Origin: Planctomycetota bacterium
GTDB lineage: Bacteria > Planctomycetota > Planctomycetia > Planctomycetales > Planctomycetaceae
Length of the DNA: 50,230 nt
NCBI GenBank assembly: GCA_016872645.1
Contig: VGZH01000040.1
Location: 1 to 50,230 of the forward strand
Direction of reading: 5' to 3'
Position 1 is the first letter of the stretch. Every line of letters begins with the position of its first letter. Below the pieces are notes generated by a model that worked only from the letters and a program-made list of their open reading frames with translations, was not told where the DNA came from and searched no databases. A program made the translations under genes and the position numbers. This document shows positions 8,276 to 17,912 of this stretch, in pieces.

Positions 8276-10894
8276 TCAACCCAACTTCGATCGAAAATAC
8301 TCCGCGCCGGCCTTGAGCGCATCGACCAACTTGGACGGGTCTTTGCCTCCCGCTTCAGCCATATCCGGTCGGCCGCCACCTCCGCCACCGACTTGCTTAG
8401 CTGCGAGCTTCACGCAGTCGCCGGCGCTCAAGCCGCGAGCAATCAGGTCTTTAGTCACGGCGGCGGTGAGGCTTACTTTGCCGTCGATGACCGCACCGAT
8501 CAGCACGGCGGCGGGAGCGGCTTTGTCGCGGAGCGTGTCGATCATTTCGCGGATCGCGTCGCGAGTGACGTTCTCGGCGAGATACGTGATGACTCGCACG
8601 CCGCCGATCGTTTCGGCGTTCGCAATCAGCGTATCGACCGCTCCGGCAGCGGCTTGACTGGCGTGTTTGGCGAGTTCCCGTTTCGCGTCGCGAAGCTCGT
8701 CTTGCAGCGCGGCGATTCGTCTCGACAACTCATCGGCGGGAGCTTTCAGCGCGACGCACAACTCTTTGACGAGCAATTCGGTTTGACGGACTCGGTCGAG
8801 AGCCTTCGCGCCGGTGACGGCGCTGATGCGGCGGACACCTTTGGCGACCGGCTCCTCGGCGACGATCTTGCAAAACCCCACTTGGCCGCTGTTGGTCAGA
8901 TGCGTGCCGCCGCAGAGTTCGATACTCCAGTCCCCCATGCTGACAACGCGGACATTGTCCGGATACTTCTCTCCGAACAGAGCCATCGCACCAAGCTTGC
9001 GGGCCTCGTCAATCGGCAGCAGCCGCGTCGTCACGGGCGAGCCTTCGGCGATGCGAGCGTTGATCTCGGTTTCGATCGTTTGCAGCTCGGTCTCGCTGAC
9101 CGGCTGGCCGTGCGTGAAGTCGAAGCGGAACGTGTCCTGATCGACCTTCGACCCGCGCTGCGTCGCCTGATCGCCGAGCGTTTGCCGCAGCGCGTGATGC
9201 AGAATGTGCGTGGCCGAGTGTGCTCGGCGAATGCCTGACCGGCGTTGGGCATTGACGGTCGCGGTGACGGTTTGGCCGACGCTGAGCTTGCCTCGCTTGA
9301 GCGTACCGATGTGCAGCCAGAGGTCGCCATCTTTTTGAGTGTCGATGACGTCGAACTCGATTCCGTTGGCCGTCAACGTGCCGACATCGCCGACTTGCCC
9401 GCCTGACTCTCCGTAGAACGGAGTCTTGTCGAGCGCGATGCCGATGGGCTCGCCATGGCCGACGGACGCAAACTCCGCAACGAGTTCGCCGGCGAAAATG
9501 ATACCGACGATTTTGCAGTCGGTCGCGGCAGTCGATTCGTAGCCGAGGAACGTCGTGCCCCCTTGTTTACGGAGCGAATCGATCGGACCTCCGGCCATGA
9601 CTGAATTCGCGAACGCACCGCTTCCCGATTTGGCTTCGTGCTCTTTCTTGCAGCGGTCGAAGGCCGCACGATCGACGCTCAAGCCCGCTTGCGCGGCGAG
9701 CGATTCGGTCAGCTCGATCAAGAAGCCGTCGGTCTGATGCAAGTCAAACGCCGCCTCGCCGGAAAAGACTGCGCCACTCGACTTAGCTTTGTCGGCGAGC
9801 TTCTGAAACTTCGGCATTCCGCGATCAACGATCGTCAAGAACTGCTGCTCCTCTTCGCGAATCACGTTCGAGACCGATTCGACCGTCTTCGAGATCTCCG
9901 GGTACGCAGCCTTCATGCCGGTGACGATGGCCGGGACGAGCGTGTGCAGAAACGGATCGTGCTTGCCGAGCAAATAACCTTCGAGAGCCGCTCGCCGCAG
10001 CAACAGGCGGACGATGTAGTTCTCCTTGTCGCTGCCAGGCAACGCTCCTTCGTGAATCGCGAACGTGCAAGCTCGGACGTGATCGGCGATGCGCCGGCAG
10101 GCTCGGCCGTGAGTGGCGGCGTAGTCGTACTTCAAGCCGAGTGCGTTCCCGGCAGCAACGCACATCGGTTTGAGGATGTCAATTTCGAAGTTGCTCAGCA
10201 CACCCTGCAGTGTCGAGGCGCAGCGTTCGAGACCCATGCCGGTGTCGATGTTCTTCTTCGGCAGCGGCTGGAGGTTGTTCGGCGGCGGGCCGACTCGATT
10301 GAACTGTGTGAAGACGAGGTTCCAAATTTCAACCGTCTTCTCTGAGCCAGGGGGCAAATAATAAATCTCGCTGCACGGCCCGCAGACGCCGTCCGGTCCC
10401 TGCGAAGGAGCGGAAGCCGGCCAGAAGTTCTCGCTCTCGTCGCAGCGCGTGATTCGTGCGGCTGGGATTTTGACCTCGTCGTGCCAGATGCCGTACGCCT
10501 CGTCGTCGTCGAGGTACACCGTCACACTCAGTCTTTCGGAGTCGAGTCCCAACCACTTCTTCGATGTCAAAAATTCCCACGCCCAGTGAATCGCTTCCTT
10601 CTTGAAGTAATCGCCGAATGAAAAGTTGCCGAGCATTTCGAAGAACGTGTGGTGATAGGCCGTGACGCCAACGTTTGAGATGTCCCCCGTCCGCAAACAC
10701 ATCTGAGACGTCGTGGCTCGCGTGAATTCAATTGGCCCGATGCCGAGAAACTGGTTCTTGAACTGATTCATCCCGGCAGGCGTAAATAGCACCGTCTTAT
10801 CGTCCCGCGGAATAAGCACATCGCTGGGGCGGCGAACGCAGCCTTTGGTTTCAAAAAACGCCAGATATTTTTCACGCAGTTCGTCAGTTTTCAT
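8276..10894 (-). CDS. alaS: Alanyl-tRNA synthetase
   Basis: This is an 872-aa class II synthetase that charges tRNA-Ala in the cytoplasm; the length is normal. The catalytic core begins with [14 protein letters not shown] and has [15 protein letters not shown], a motif 2 region ([16 protein letters not shown]) and [20 protein letters not shown]. The editing domain, which clears Ser and Gly mischarging, has the zinc ligands HSATH near residue 560 and CGGTH near 660. The C terminus is the glycine-rich DHHA1/C-Ala domain with [15 protein letters not shown]. It is one of the safest calls in the window. The 272 bp upstream, before the TPR gene, hold no gene. Confidence 0.98.
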   Translation of the reverse strand: MKTDELREKYLAFFETKGCVRRPSDVLIPRDDKTVLFTPAGMNQFKNQFLGIGPIEFTRATTSQMCLRTGDISNVGVTAYHHTFFEMLGNFSFGDYFKKEAIHWAWEFLTSKKWLGLDSERLSVTVYLDDDEAYGIWHDEVKIPAARITRCDESENFWPASAPSQGPDGVCGPCSEIYYLPPGSEKTVEIWNLVFTQFNRVGPPPNNLQPLPKKNIDTGMGLERCASTLQGVLSNFEIDILKPMCVAAGNALGLKYDYAATHGRACRRIADHVRACTFAIHEGALPGSDKENYIVRLLLRRAALEGYLLGKHDPFLHTLVPAIVTGMKAAYPEISKTVESVSNVIREEEQQFLTIVDRGMPKFQKLADKAKSSGAVFSGEAAFDLHQTDGFLIELTESLAAQAGLSVDRAAFDRCKKEHEAKSGSGAFANSVMAGGPIDSLRKQGGTTFLGYESTAATDCKIVGIIFAGELVAEFASVGHGEPIGIALDKTPFYGESGGQVGDVGTLTANGIEFDVIDTQKDGDLWLHIGTLKRGKLSVGQTVTATVNAQRRSGIRRAHSATHILHHALRQTLGDQATQRGSKVDQDTFRFDFTHGQPVSETELQTIETEINARIAEGSPVTTRLLPIDEARKLGAMALFGEKYPDNVRVVSMGDWSIELCGGTHLTNSGQVGFCKIVAEEPVAKGVRRISAVTGAKALDRVRQTELLVKELCVALKAPADELSRRIAALQDELRDAKRELAKHASQAAAGAVDTLIANAETIGGVRVITYLAENVTRDAIREMIDTLRDKAAPAAVLIGAVIDGKVSLTAAVTKDLIARGLSAGDCVKLAAKQVGGGGGGRPDMAEAGGKDPSKLVDALKAGAEYFRSKLG

Positions 10895-11166
10895 GGGGTC
10901 ATCAATAAGGGTTTGTGGTTGAGGTTTGAAGGCGGGGAAGGGTAGGCAATGCGAGTCCGAGAAGAAATCTCGACGCCCTTGGTATTCGATCCCGGCCGGG
11001 CCGTTTTTTGAAACGCTCAGATCGCCGAGGCTCCACGTCCCGGCAATCGTGAAGAGTTTTGCTGTGGCAAGAAGATTTCTGGCTCAGTGCAAACTGCCAA
11101 GTGAAGAGTTTGAAGTGTTCTGCAACTTCATTTCGCATTTTGCACTTCACAGGTTTTGGATAACGA

Positions 11167-13770
11167 CTACAGCTCGTCGAACCGCATCCGCATCGCCTCG
11201 CCGCCGAGGTCGGGATACAGCAGCTTCGTGACTTTCAGCAGTTTGTCCGCCTCGGCCTGTTCGCCGAGCTGTTGGCAGCAGCGGATGACGTGCCACCGCG
11301 CGTCCAGCCATTCGAGGCTGCCGGCCTTGAGTAAGCCTTCCAGTCGTCGCCAAAGCGGCTTCGCTTGCTGCGTCCCCTCTTTCGTGTCGAGCGATTCACA
11401 CAACTGTGCCGCAGTTCGGACAAACTTCGGGTCGCGTGGTGCTTTTTCAACGAGTTGCTGATAGACCGCGACGGCTTTTGTAGGCTGACCGGATGCCGCG
11501 AACGCTTCCGCGCGGGCACGCATGAGTCGCAGACGTTGTGGCTCTGTCAGCTTTGCCGCTGCATCGTTCAAACTCTGCGAAGCTCGCAACTGTAAATCGG
11601 CGACGAGCCGCTGCGTGCCGAGGTCGCTGCGGGTCGCAACGGCTGAGAGCCCATCAAGCATCGCCAACGACTCATCCGGCCCGGAAGCTTCGAGCGATTC
11701 AATCAACTGCTCTGCTTCGTCGATTCGCCGCTGCCCGGCGAGCGACACGACGCGCAGTTGTTTCGCCAGCTTGAGCCACTCGCGATCCTGTGCGTGAGCG
11801 ATCACGAATTCCAGCAGCCGATCCACAGCCTTGTCATCGACCGGTTGTCGCTGCGACAACAGCCGAGCCAGCCGCACCATTAGTTCCGCACGCGACGAGG
11901 CAAGCGGCGCGGAGTCAGTCCGCTGACTGTTCTCGTCGTCATCTTTCGATCGGGGAGCAGACATCCCCCCGCTCGTCTGCAAGATCTTCGCCGCCGCCGG
12001 ATTTAACTGACGAACCGCAGCAGCCTCCGCCTCGGATGTTGGTTTCGCGTCTTGACGCAATCGTGCGATCTGTTGTTCGTGGCAGCGAGCCACTCCTGCC
12101 CACGCTTCATCGTGTCGCGTGTGCGACTCCGACACCGTCGCAAACAATTCGATCGCCTCCAAAAACTGCTGCTGCCGCTCGAGCGTTTGACCGAGCAACC
12201 ATGCCGCCTCAGCTGCTTCGGGTTGATCGGAATATCGCTCGCGCAGCGACCGCAGCGCGGCGACGAACTCCGCACGCAGTTCATCCGTCGGTTTGGACTC
12301 AAACTGCTTGCCGAGGCAGAAAGCCCACAACAGATGCGTCGCGGCCGAGCGCTCGTGACGAGGAGCCTCGGCCAACTCGCGAAAGGCCTGGACGGCATCC
12401 TCGAATCGCTTCGCTTGAAAAAGTAACGTCGCGCGCGAATCTCGCAGTTCAAGCAACAAGGTCGTCGTTCCGTCTTCAGGTGGCCGTTTCGTCGCCGCCG
12501 CGATTGCCGCGTCGAACCTCCCAATCGCTTCTTCGGCCGGCAAGGTCGAGAATCCGCTGCGCGCCTTTCGCACCAAGTTCGCCAAGTCACGGCCGAACAG
12601 TTGCACGTCTCGCTCGCGCTGCCAGTCCAACTGCGCTCGCACGGTCCAATAGCCTCCGTCATCGCGGCGTAACTGCTCGACTTCGGACGTGGCCCGGCTC
12701 CACAATTCGCCGGCGAGTTTCGCATCGCCTCGTTCGGCGGCGAGTTGCCAGACCGCCAGCTCAACCACGACCCGCCAGTAGGTCAATTCCGGCGACGCGA
12801 CCATCTCCGTCTTCGTTTCGCCTAATTTCAAGACACCTTTCTGGCCTTGCTCAATTAGCCACGAGGCCGCCTCGGCCGGTTGCCGTTTGGCGAGAGAGCC
12901 ACGCAAGCGTTCGATCACAAACCGCTCGCGCAGGTCGAGCGGCGTGTCATCCGCGACTGACTTTTCAAACGCGGCCAGAAACTTGTCGGCACGTTCGTAA
13001 TCGCCTCGCAAGCGTGCGACTTCAGCCAGCAACAACTGACTCTCCCAAGTCAGTCGCTCGTGACTCGGCCCTTGCGCGAGTGGCAGCAGCCACTCGTCGG
13101 CAGTCAACAACCTGGTCGCTCGATCGGCCGGAATGTCGGCACCGAGTTTCGCCTGCGTCAGTCGAGCGACGCCCAGCCGAAAGCGAATCTGCTGCCACAA
13201 TGTTCGCCGCTCGAACGACGAGAGTTTATCTGGAGCCGACGCGACCGAATTCTGTCGCACTTGCTGACTGAGCGATTTTTCCAGGACGCCGAACTGTTCG
13301 ATCGCGACCTCGACCGCCTTTAATCCGCGCTGACGCAGTCCACGATCCTCCGGCTGCAATTCCGACTGCGCGAGCACCTTCTCCGCCCGGCCGAGTTCGA
13401 TGAGTGCCAGTTGCGTTTCCAACAATTCGCGTCGAGGAGTCGCGGTCGTTCGAGTCAAATGTTCGACGATCAGCCGAGTCGCCCGCTGCCAAAGATCCTC
13501 CTGTTCGGTCCCGGCCGTGTGCCAAGCGTGAGCGGCGTATGTCCGCGACAACTCCAAGACCAGTTCACCACGCTGCCGTTCGCTGAGCGAAGGCGCTTCA
13601 AGTCGCCGCAAACAATCCGATTCGACCAGTCCGAAGAGTTGCCGTTGGCGAAGTTGCTCGTAGAACCGAGCCGTCGCCTCGTCGGCACGGGCCGTAAGCA
13701 ACGACACGACGACCAGCGTCACGACTGCGAGCCCGCCGAGTCGTCGAAGGTTCTGGATCTGCCGGCTCAT
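11167..13770 (-). CDS. Large exported TPR-repeat protein
   Basis: This 867-aa protein starts at the ATG at 13770. The reading frame is open for another 228 codons upstream, but that part lies opposite the ALDH7 gene and looks like antisense. The chosen start gives a signal peptide or membrane anchor (LGGLAVVTLVVVSLLTARA, residues ~11-30) right away. The rest is almost all alpha-helical and made of degenerate TPR-like units, for example ARLTQAKLGADIPADRATRL, AAWLLGQTLERQQQFLEAIE and AFAASGQPTKAVAVYQQLVE. Such repeats serve as protein-binding scaffolds; no catalytic motif is visible. It faces the ALDH7 gene head to head across 87 bp, which must hold both promoters. Confidence 0.85.
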   Translation of the reverse strand: MSRQIQNLRRLGGLAVVTLVVVSLLTARADEATARFYEQLRQRQLFGLVESDCLRRLEAPSLSERQRGELVLELSRTYAAHAWHTAGTEQEDLWQRATRLIVEHLTRTTATPRRELLETQLALIELGRAEKVLAQSELQPEDRGLRQRGLKAVEVAIEQFGVLEKSLSQQVRQNSVASAPDKLSSFERRTLWQQIRFRLGVARLTQAKLGADIPADRATRLLTADEWLLPLAQGPSHERLTWESQLLLAEVARLRGDYERADKFLAAFEKSVADDTPLDLRERFVIERLRGSLAKRQPAEAASWLIEQGQKGVLKLGETKTEMVASPELTYWRVVVELAVWQLAAERGDAKLAGELWSRATSEVEQLRRDDGGYWTVRAQLDWQRERDVQLFGRDLANLVRKARSGFSTLPAEEAIGRFDAAIAAATKRPPEDGTTTLLLELRDSRATLLFQAKRFEDAVQAFRELAEAPRHERSAATHLLWAFCLGKQFESKPTDELRAEFVAALRSLRERYSDQPEAAEAAWLLGQTLERQQQFLEAIELFATVSESHTRHDEAWAGVARCHEQQIARLRQDAKPTSEAEAAAVRQLNPAAAKILQTSGGMSAPRSKDDDENSQRTDSAPLASSRAELMVRLARLLSQRQPVDDKAVDRLLEFVIAHAQDREWLKLAKQLRVVSLAGQRRIDEAEQLIESLEASGPDESLAMLDGLSAVATRSDLGTQRLVADLQLRASQSLNDAAAKLTEPQRLRLMRARAEAFAASGQPTKAVAVYQQLVEKAPRDPKFVRTAAQLCESLDTKEGTQQAKPLWRRLEGLLKAGSLEWLDARWHVIRCCQQLGEQAEADKLLKVTKLLYPDLGGEAMRMRFDEL

Positions 13771-13857
13771 GATCGATTCATCCGCGCTGTCGAGGTCCAC
13801 GTCATTCGCTACTCTCCCGCAAAACCGTCCGTGATGCGAGCCAGAGGAGGGTCTGTC

Positions 13858-15504
13858 ATGTCTGCGTTGTCTGAGGCAATCGGCCGTTTGCAAGTTTCTT
13901 CCGCACCACAAGCGGTATGGATCGGCGGCGAGGGGATCGACGGCACAGGCCGGGAACTCATTGGCCGCTCGCCGATTGACGGCACAAAGTTGACGACTTT
14001 GACAGACGCCAGCGCTGCAGACGTGCCGCGAGTCTTGTGCGAAGTGAACGCCGCGTTCGGCGTGTGGCGATCGGTTCCCGCTCCGCAGCGCGGCGAGTTC
14101 GTGCGGCGCGTCGGCAATCGATTTCGCGAAATGAAGGCTGACCTTGCCGCCGTCATCACGGCCGAGGCGGGCAAGATCACGCAAGAGTCGCTCGGCGAAG
14201 TGCAGGAAGTTATCGACATCTGCGACTTCGCCGTTGGAATCAGCCGTCAGTTGTACGGACTGACGATCGCGACTGAACGCCCCGAACATCGGCTCACCGA
14301 GCAATGGCATCCGCTCGGTCCGATCGGCGTCATCACGGCGTTCAACTTTCCGATGGCCGTGTGGGCCTGGAACGCCGCGCTCGCCTGGGTCTGTGGCGAT
14401 CCGGTCGTCTGGAAACCGTCCGAGAAGACTCCGCTGTGCGCGATCGCCTGCCAATCGGTTGTCGCGTCAGTGCTGCGCGAGATGCCGAGCGTTCCTCCGG
14501 CAATCTCGTGCGTATTGATCGGCAGCGGCGCGAGCGTCGGTGAAGCTCTCGCCGATGCGCCAGTATTGCCGCTTATCTCGGCCACCGGTTCGACCACGAT
14601 GGGCCGAGCGGTCGCGCAGCGCGTGTCCGCTCGACTGGGACGTTCACTGCTGGAACTGGGCGGCAACAACGGCATGATCGTGACACCGTCCGCCGACCTG
14701 GAACTGACGACGCGTGCGATCGTCTTCTCCGCCGTCGGCACCTGCGGCCAACGCTGCACGACTCTGCGACGACTGATCGTTCATGAGAGCATCGTCGACG
14801 ATCTCGTGCGCCGATTGCGGGCGATCTACGACCGGCTCCCCATCGGCGACCCGCGTGAATCGGGAGTCCTCGTCGGTCCACTCATCGACGAGCGAGCCTT
14901 CGCGGCCATGCAATTCGCTCTACAACGCGCTCAAGCCGAAGGAGGCATCGTCCACGGAGGCCACCGAATCACTGAAGGCGTTCCGGCCGATGGATTCTAC
15001 GTCCGTCCCGCGCTTGTCGAGTTCCCTGGCCGATTGCGTCAGGTCGGACCAGCGACGCACCGCCGCGCCGGCTCACCATCCAACAAGCCATCCCAAGATG
15101 ATGGACCGGCGATCGAAGCGAGCTTGTCCCACCCTACAGGGCTCTCGATCATCCGCACCGAAACGTTTGCGCCGATCCTGTACGTCCAGAACTACCGCAC
15201 GCTCGACGAGGCAATCGCGATTCACAATGACGTGCCTCAGGGATTGGCCTCGTCGATCATGACCAGCGACATGCGCGAGGCAGAGCTGTTTTGCTCGGCA
15301 GTCGGTTCCGACTGCGGAATCGTCAACGTCAACGTCGGCCCGAGCGGAGCGGAAATCGGCGGAGCTTTCGGCGGCGAAAAAGAAACCGGCGGCGGACGCG
15401 AGTCCGGTTCCGATTCGTGGAAGGCGTACATGCGCCGTGCGACCAACACGATCAACTATTCGCGCAAACTGCCGCTGGCGCAGGGCATCCAGTTTGACGT
15501 TTGA
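13858..15504 (+). CDS. ALDH7-type NAD-dependent aldehyde dehydrogenase (aminoadipate-semialdehyde dehydrogenase-like)
   Basis: This is a 548-aa aldehyde dehydrogenase. The GGAGGG site 7-8 bases before the ATG at 13858 sets the start. Family marks are FNFPMAVWAWN, the nucleotide-binding ATGSTTMG, LLELGGNN with the general-base Glu near residue 266, and GTCGQRCTT with the catalytic Cys near 299. The end, GAEIGGAFGGEKETGGGRESGSDSWKAYMR then LPLAQGI, is diagnostic of ALDH7, whose best known member oxidises alpha-aminoadipate semialdehyde in lysine breakdown. The true substrate here is inferred. The protein is about 40 residues longer than expected because of an in-frame repeat-like insertion (about residues 394-427) between YVRPALVE and TETFAPILYV. 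The catalytic motifs are intact. Confidence 0.93.
   Translation: MSALSEAIGRLQVSSAPQAVWIGGEGIDGTGRELIGRSPIDGTKLTTLTDASAADVPRVLCEVNAAFGVWRSVPAPQRGEFVRRVGNRFREMKADLAAVITAEAGKITQESLGEVQEVIDICDFAVGISRQLYGLTIATERPEHRLTEQWHPLGPIGVITAFNFPMAVWAWNAALAWVCGDPVVWKPSEKTPLCAIACQSVVASVLREMPSVPPAISCVLIGSGASVGEALADAPVLPLISATGSTTMGRAVAQRVSARLGRSLLELGGNNGMIVTPSADLELTTRAIVFSAVGTCGQRCTTLRRLIVHESIVDDLVRRLRAIYDRLPIGDPRESGVLVGPLIDERAFAAMQFALQRAQAEGGIVHGGHRITEGVPADGFYVRPALVEFPGRLRQVGPATHRRAGSPSNKPSQDDGPAIEASLSHPTGLSIIRTETFAPILYVQNYRTLDEAIAIHNDVPQGLASSIMTSDMREAELFCSAVGSDCGIVNVNVGPSGAEIGGAFGGEKETGGGRESGSDSWKAYMRRATNTINYSRKLPLAQGIQFDV
15038..15137. repeat. REPIN-like element inserted in frame in the ALDH7 gene
   Basis: This ~100-bp segment has imperfect inverted ends: GTCAGGTCGGACCAGC at the left, and GTAGGGTGGGACAAGC read on the minus strand from the right, with 12 of 16 bases matching. 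Each end forms its own imperfect palindrome of about 40 nt (for example GGTCGGACCAGCG with CGCCGGCTCACC). The encoded peptide is rich in Arg, Pro, Ser and Ala and matches nothing expected in ALDH7. The length and frame leave the downstream ETFAPILYV motif readable. The insertion is inferred from the family pattern, not from an alignment. Confidence 0.65.
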
Positions 15505-15710
15505 TCAAGACGACAGCCGGTTTTACCCAAATTACGAAAAAGGAGTGATTGATCAGAACATGAAGGCAATCTGAATTCTTACTTTTTTGAGGATTGCACC
15601 AGAATTCCGCGGCGGTATCCTTCGGTCGCCTTCTTCATCTGCACATCTGATTGCAATCCACCCCCTGCGATTTCTGTTTTTTAATCGGTCGTTTTCATTG
15701 AGAGGTTCTC

Positions 15711-16751
15711 ATGTTTCGGGCTAATTCTCGCCGCGGATTTACTCTGATTGAACTGCTCGTCGTCATCGCGATTATTGCGGTCTTGATCGCGTTGCTCCTA
15801 CCTGCCGTGCAGCAGGCCCGCGAGGCCGCTCGGAGGTCGCAGTGCAAGAATAATCTCAAACAGCTCGGCTTGGCACTGCACAATTATCATGACAATGCCA
15901 AGCTGTTTCCAAAGGTCTGTTATGCGGTAGTTGACAACATCTCTCCAAATAGCCCGACGAGTCCGACCACGTCGTATCATTGGGAAGGACGCAGTGCCCA
16001 GACCCTTCTCCTGCCATATATGGACCAAGGTCCGCTTTACAAAAGCATTAATCAACGCGCCTGGTGGGACAGTACGTTAGCAACGAACGGCGTTTCCAAT
16101 AGAACTGTGCGTCGAACTCAACTCGCCGCATTGATTTGCCCTAGTGACAGCCAGTTTGGGTCGGCTGACCGTGGCAATTGCAGCTATTGGATCAGCACCG
16201 GCCCAAATCGAGGTTGGGATGCGAACGGAAACTCAAACGTAGGCTTCGCGCACATCAATTTCTCAACCTCCACGGCGGATATTCGCGATGGGACCTCTAA
16301 TACGATTGCGTTCGCCGAGGGATTGATTGGAGATAATAACAATGGGCTGTATAATATTAGCGACCTCGTTCGCAATCAGCCGCTACCGACAGGAGCGCCT
16401 GTGACATTCTGGACTGAAGCTCAACTCATCGCCTACGGCACGCAATGCCAAGGCGGAACGGGCAATCAACACAGCCACAGCGGTCGGGATTGGGCTTCAC
16501 CGATGATGTGGTCGACGGCCTTTAACACGCTTGCACCGCCCAACTGGAGATATCCCAATTGCTACAGTTGTTCTGGTTGCGGCTGGGGGGATGGTTTGGG
16601 CGTTTTTCCGTCTCGCAGTCAGCACAGCGGAGGGACTCACCACGCAATGGCGGACGGAGCTGTGAAATTCATTACCAACAATGTGAACACTCCCCTTTAT
16701 CAGGCACTCGGATCCAAAGCCAGTAAAGACGTGGCCAACTTGCCGAATTAG
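15711..16751 (+). CDS. DUF1559 pseudopilin-like protein
   Basis: This 346-aa protein opens with a type IV pilin/pseudopilin leader: RRG then [27 protein letters not shown] prepilin peptidase would cut after Gly-9. The DUF1559 signature follows ([26 protein letters not shown]). Near the end are the typical H[16 protein letters not shown] motif and a NTP-x-YQALGS close. DUF1559 proteins are present in large numbers in planctomycete genomes; their role is unproven, perhaps in secretion or surface structures. A cysteine group ([12 protein letters not shown], near residue 285) is an extra feature. GAGAGG lies before the ATG. A small lipoprotein gene follows, as is usual for this family. Confidence 0.94.
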   Translation: MFRANSRRGFTLIELLVVIAIIAVLIALLLPAVQQAREAARRSQCKNNLKQLGLALHNYHDNAKLFPKVCYAVVDNISPNSPTSPTTSYHWEGRSAQTLLLPYMDQGPLYKSINQRAWWDSTLATNGVSNRTVRRTQLAALICPSDSQFGSADRGNCSYWISTGPNRGWDANGNSNVGFAHINFSTSTADIRDGTSNTIAFAEGLIGDNNNGLYNISDLVRNQPLPTGAPVTFWTEAQLIAYGTQCQGGTGNQHSHSGRDWASPMMWSTAFNTLAPPNWRYPNCYSCSGCGWGDGLGVFPSRSQHSGGTHHAMADGAVKFITNNVNTPLYQALGSKASKDVANLPN

Positions 16752-16801
16752 CCCTGAAACCAATTGACCGGTTATTTTTGTTTCACCGAGAACTAAATTT
16801 G

Positions 16802-16845
16802 AGTAGAGCTTCCGAGGCCTTCTTCGGAAGCTCTACTTATTTCTT
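16802..16845 (+). terminator. Intrinsic terminator after DUF1559 gene
   Basis: A perfect 14-bp stem (AGTAGAGCTTCCGA with TCGGAAGCTCTACT), an 8-nt loop and a T-rich tail (TTATTTCTTTC) lie 50 bp after the DUF1559 stop. It may allow partial read-through into the lipoprotein gene, or that gene may have its own promoter in the 34 bp that follow. Confidence 0.88.
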
Positions 16846-16879
16846 TCGACAACCGAAACTGACACAAAGGAACTGAAAA

Positions 16880-17200
16880 ATGTCACTGAAGCAACGTGCG
16901 CTGTCCCTCATCGTGGTAAGTGTGTTGGCGGGAGTCGTCGGATGTGGTGGATCGGAGTTGCCCAAACCTGTCAGCGTCACACCTGCGGCACCTCCGGCCC
17001 TAAAAGCGATGCTGGAAAACGTCGTCGAGACTGGCGAAGTCGGCAGTGGGGCCGAGCAGATTCGTGCCGAATTGGAGAAGTTGAAGCAAACCGATGACGC
17101 CAAAGGCACCGCTTTGCTTACCGACTTGGATAAGCTTGAAAAATTGTCAGATCCCGATGCCGTCAAAACTGCGGCTAAAGCGATGGTTGGAAAACTTTAG
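16880..17200 (+). CDS. Small lipoprotein of the DUF1559 neighbourhood
   Basis: This 106-aa protein has a lipoprotein signal peptide: KQR, a hydrophobic core LSLIVVSVLAGVVG, and Cys-22 as the acylated residue. The mature part is Pro-rich, then a helical segment with GEVGSGAEQIRAELEKL and LLTDLDKLEKL. Such short lipoproteins are often found beside DUF1559 genes in planctomycetes; the function is unknown. A second, damaged copy lies downstream at 17477. Confidence 0.8.
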   Translation: MSLKQRALSLIVVSVLAGVVGCGGSELPKPVSVTPAAPPALKAMLENVVETGEVGSGAEQIRAELEKLKQTDDAKGTALLTDLDKLEKLSDPDAVKTAAKAMVGKL

Positions 17201-17476
17201 CAAGATTTGAACGAGCGGAATTTTTGGGGAGCAGGAACCTCCTTGGAAGTCATCCGCGTGCGGAATGGCCGAGTGGGACAAGAATCACCAGCATCGGGAA
17301 GATCTGCCTACTCGCACAAGTCCGCCAACAGCCCGGCTTCCCGAGTCCTCGACCGACGCGGTTTTGCTTTCCATGAAAAGTGCGCCGCAACAACCTCTCT
17401 CCACTGATTGGTGCCTTCTGACTGGATGCCGTGAAATTTTTCGCGCACCTTGCCGGACTTGGGTTCAGAGGTTGTC

Positions 17477-17825
17477 ATGAAATACTCAAGCGTTCGTCGT
17501 GTCGCTGGCGGACTTATTGGCGACGCTTGTGTCCGTCGCTGTGCTCCGGGCGTTGTTACTGACCGCGTCGCAGCGCAGTAAGGATGGATACGTGAATCGT
17601 GGCGGTAGTGATCTGCCTACGTCAGTCGTAGTGTTTCCGTTTCCCCCGCCGAATCTGGCTTTGGTGTTGAAGGAGATCTTGCAAAGAGGTGAAGTCGGAA
17701 GTCTCGTGGAATCACTGAGAGTTGCGATTCAGCAGAACCTGGCGAAGACCGACAAAGCTAAAGCCAAGGGTCTGAAAGCAGAACTGGAGAAAGCACTGGC
17801 CGAGCCAATGAAGGTGAAACTGTAG
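17477..17825 (+). pseudogene. Frameshifted paralogue of the small lipoprotein
   Basis: The ATG at 17477 has GAGG before it and opens a leader-like start (MKYSSVRRVAGG), but this frame stops after 34 codons. A second frame, open from 17499, gives the rest of the signal core (LLATLVSVAVL) and a mature part that aligns by eye with the intact neighbour: LKEILQRGEVGSLVESLR then KAKGLKAELEKAL, against LENVVETGEVGSGAEQIR. One frameshift near codon 8-12 would join them. The lipobox Cys also seems lost. It keeps a stop and a terminator. It could still be translated from the GTG at 17499, but a working lipoprotein is unlikely. Confidence 0.62.
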
Positions 17826-17867
17826 ATTTCGCCCGGCACAATACGATGTTCAACACTTGAGCCAGCG

Positions 17868-17904
17868 GAACACTCGAAGGGGATGCTTTCGAGCGTTCTT
17901 TTTT
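17868..17904 (+). terminator. Intrinsic terminator between convergent genes
   Basis: GAACACTCGAA pairs with TTCGAGCGTTC with one mismatch, around a short loop, followed by six T residues. It closes the DUF1559/lipoprotein region just before the end of the minus-strand TPR gene. Confidence 0.75.
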
Positions 17905-17912
17905 CAACATCG

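Noticed and set aside
11790-13271. 493-codon plus-strand frame opposite the TPR gene
   Set aside because: Composition is Arg/Pro/Ser-rich as expected from antisense of helical repeats; no recognisable domain.
13771-14454. 228-codon upstream extension of the large TPR gene
   Set aside because: It lies opposite the well-supported ALDH7 coding region, has no signal or domain, and the ATG at 13770 starts a clean leader peptide.
16802-16845. The terminator after DUF1559 also begins with GTAG and is palindromic, like the REP elements
   Set aside because: It is a single perfect hairpin with a T-rich tail and no inverted partner, so a normal terminator explains it.
17207-17407. 66-codon frame between the two lipoprotein copies
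   Set aside because: No ribosome site, no signal or domain, and it lies in an apparently decaying region.
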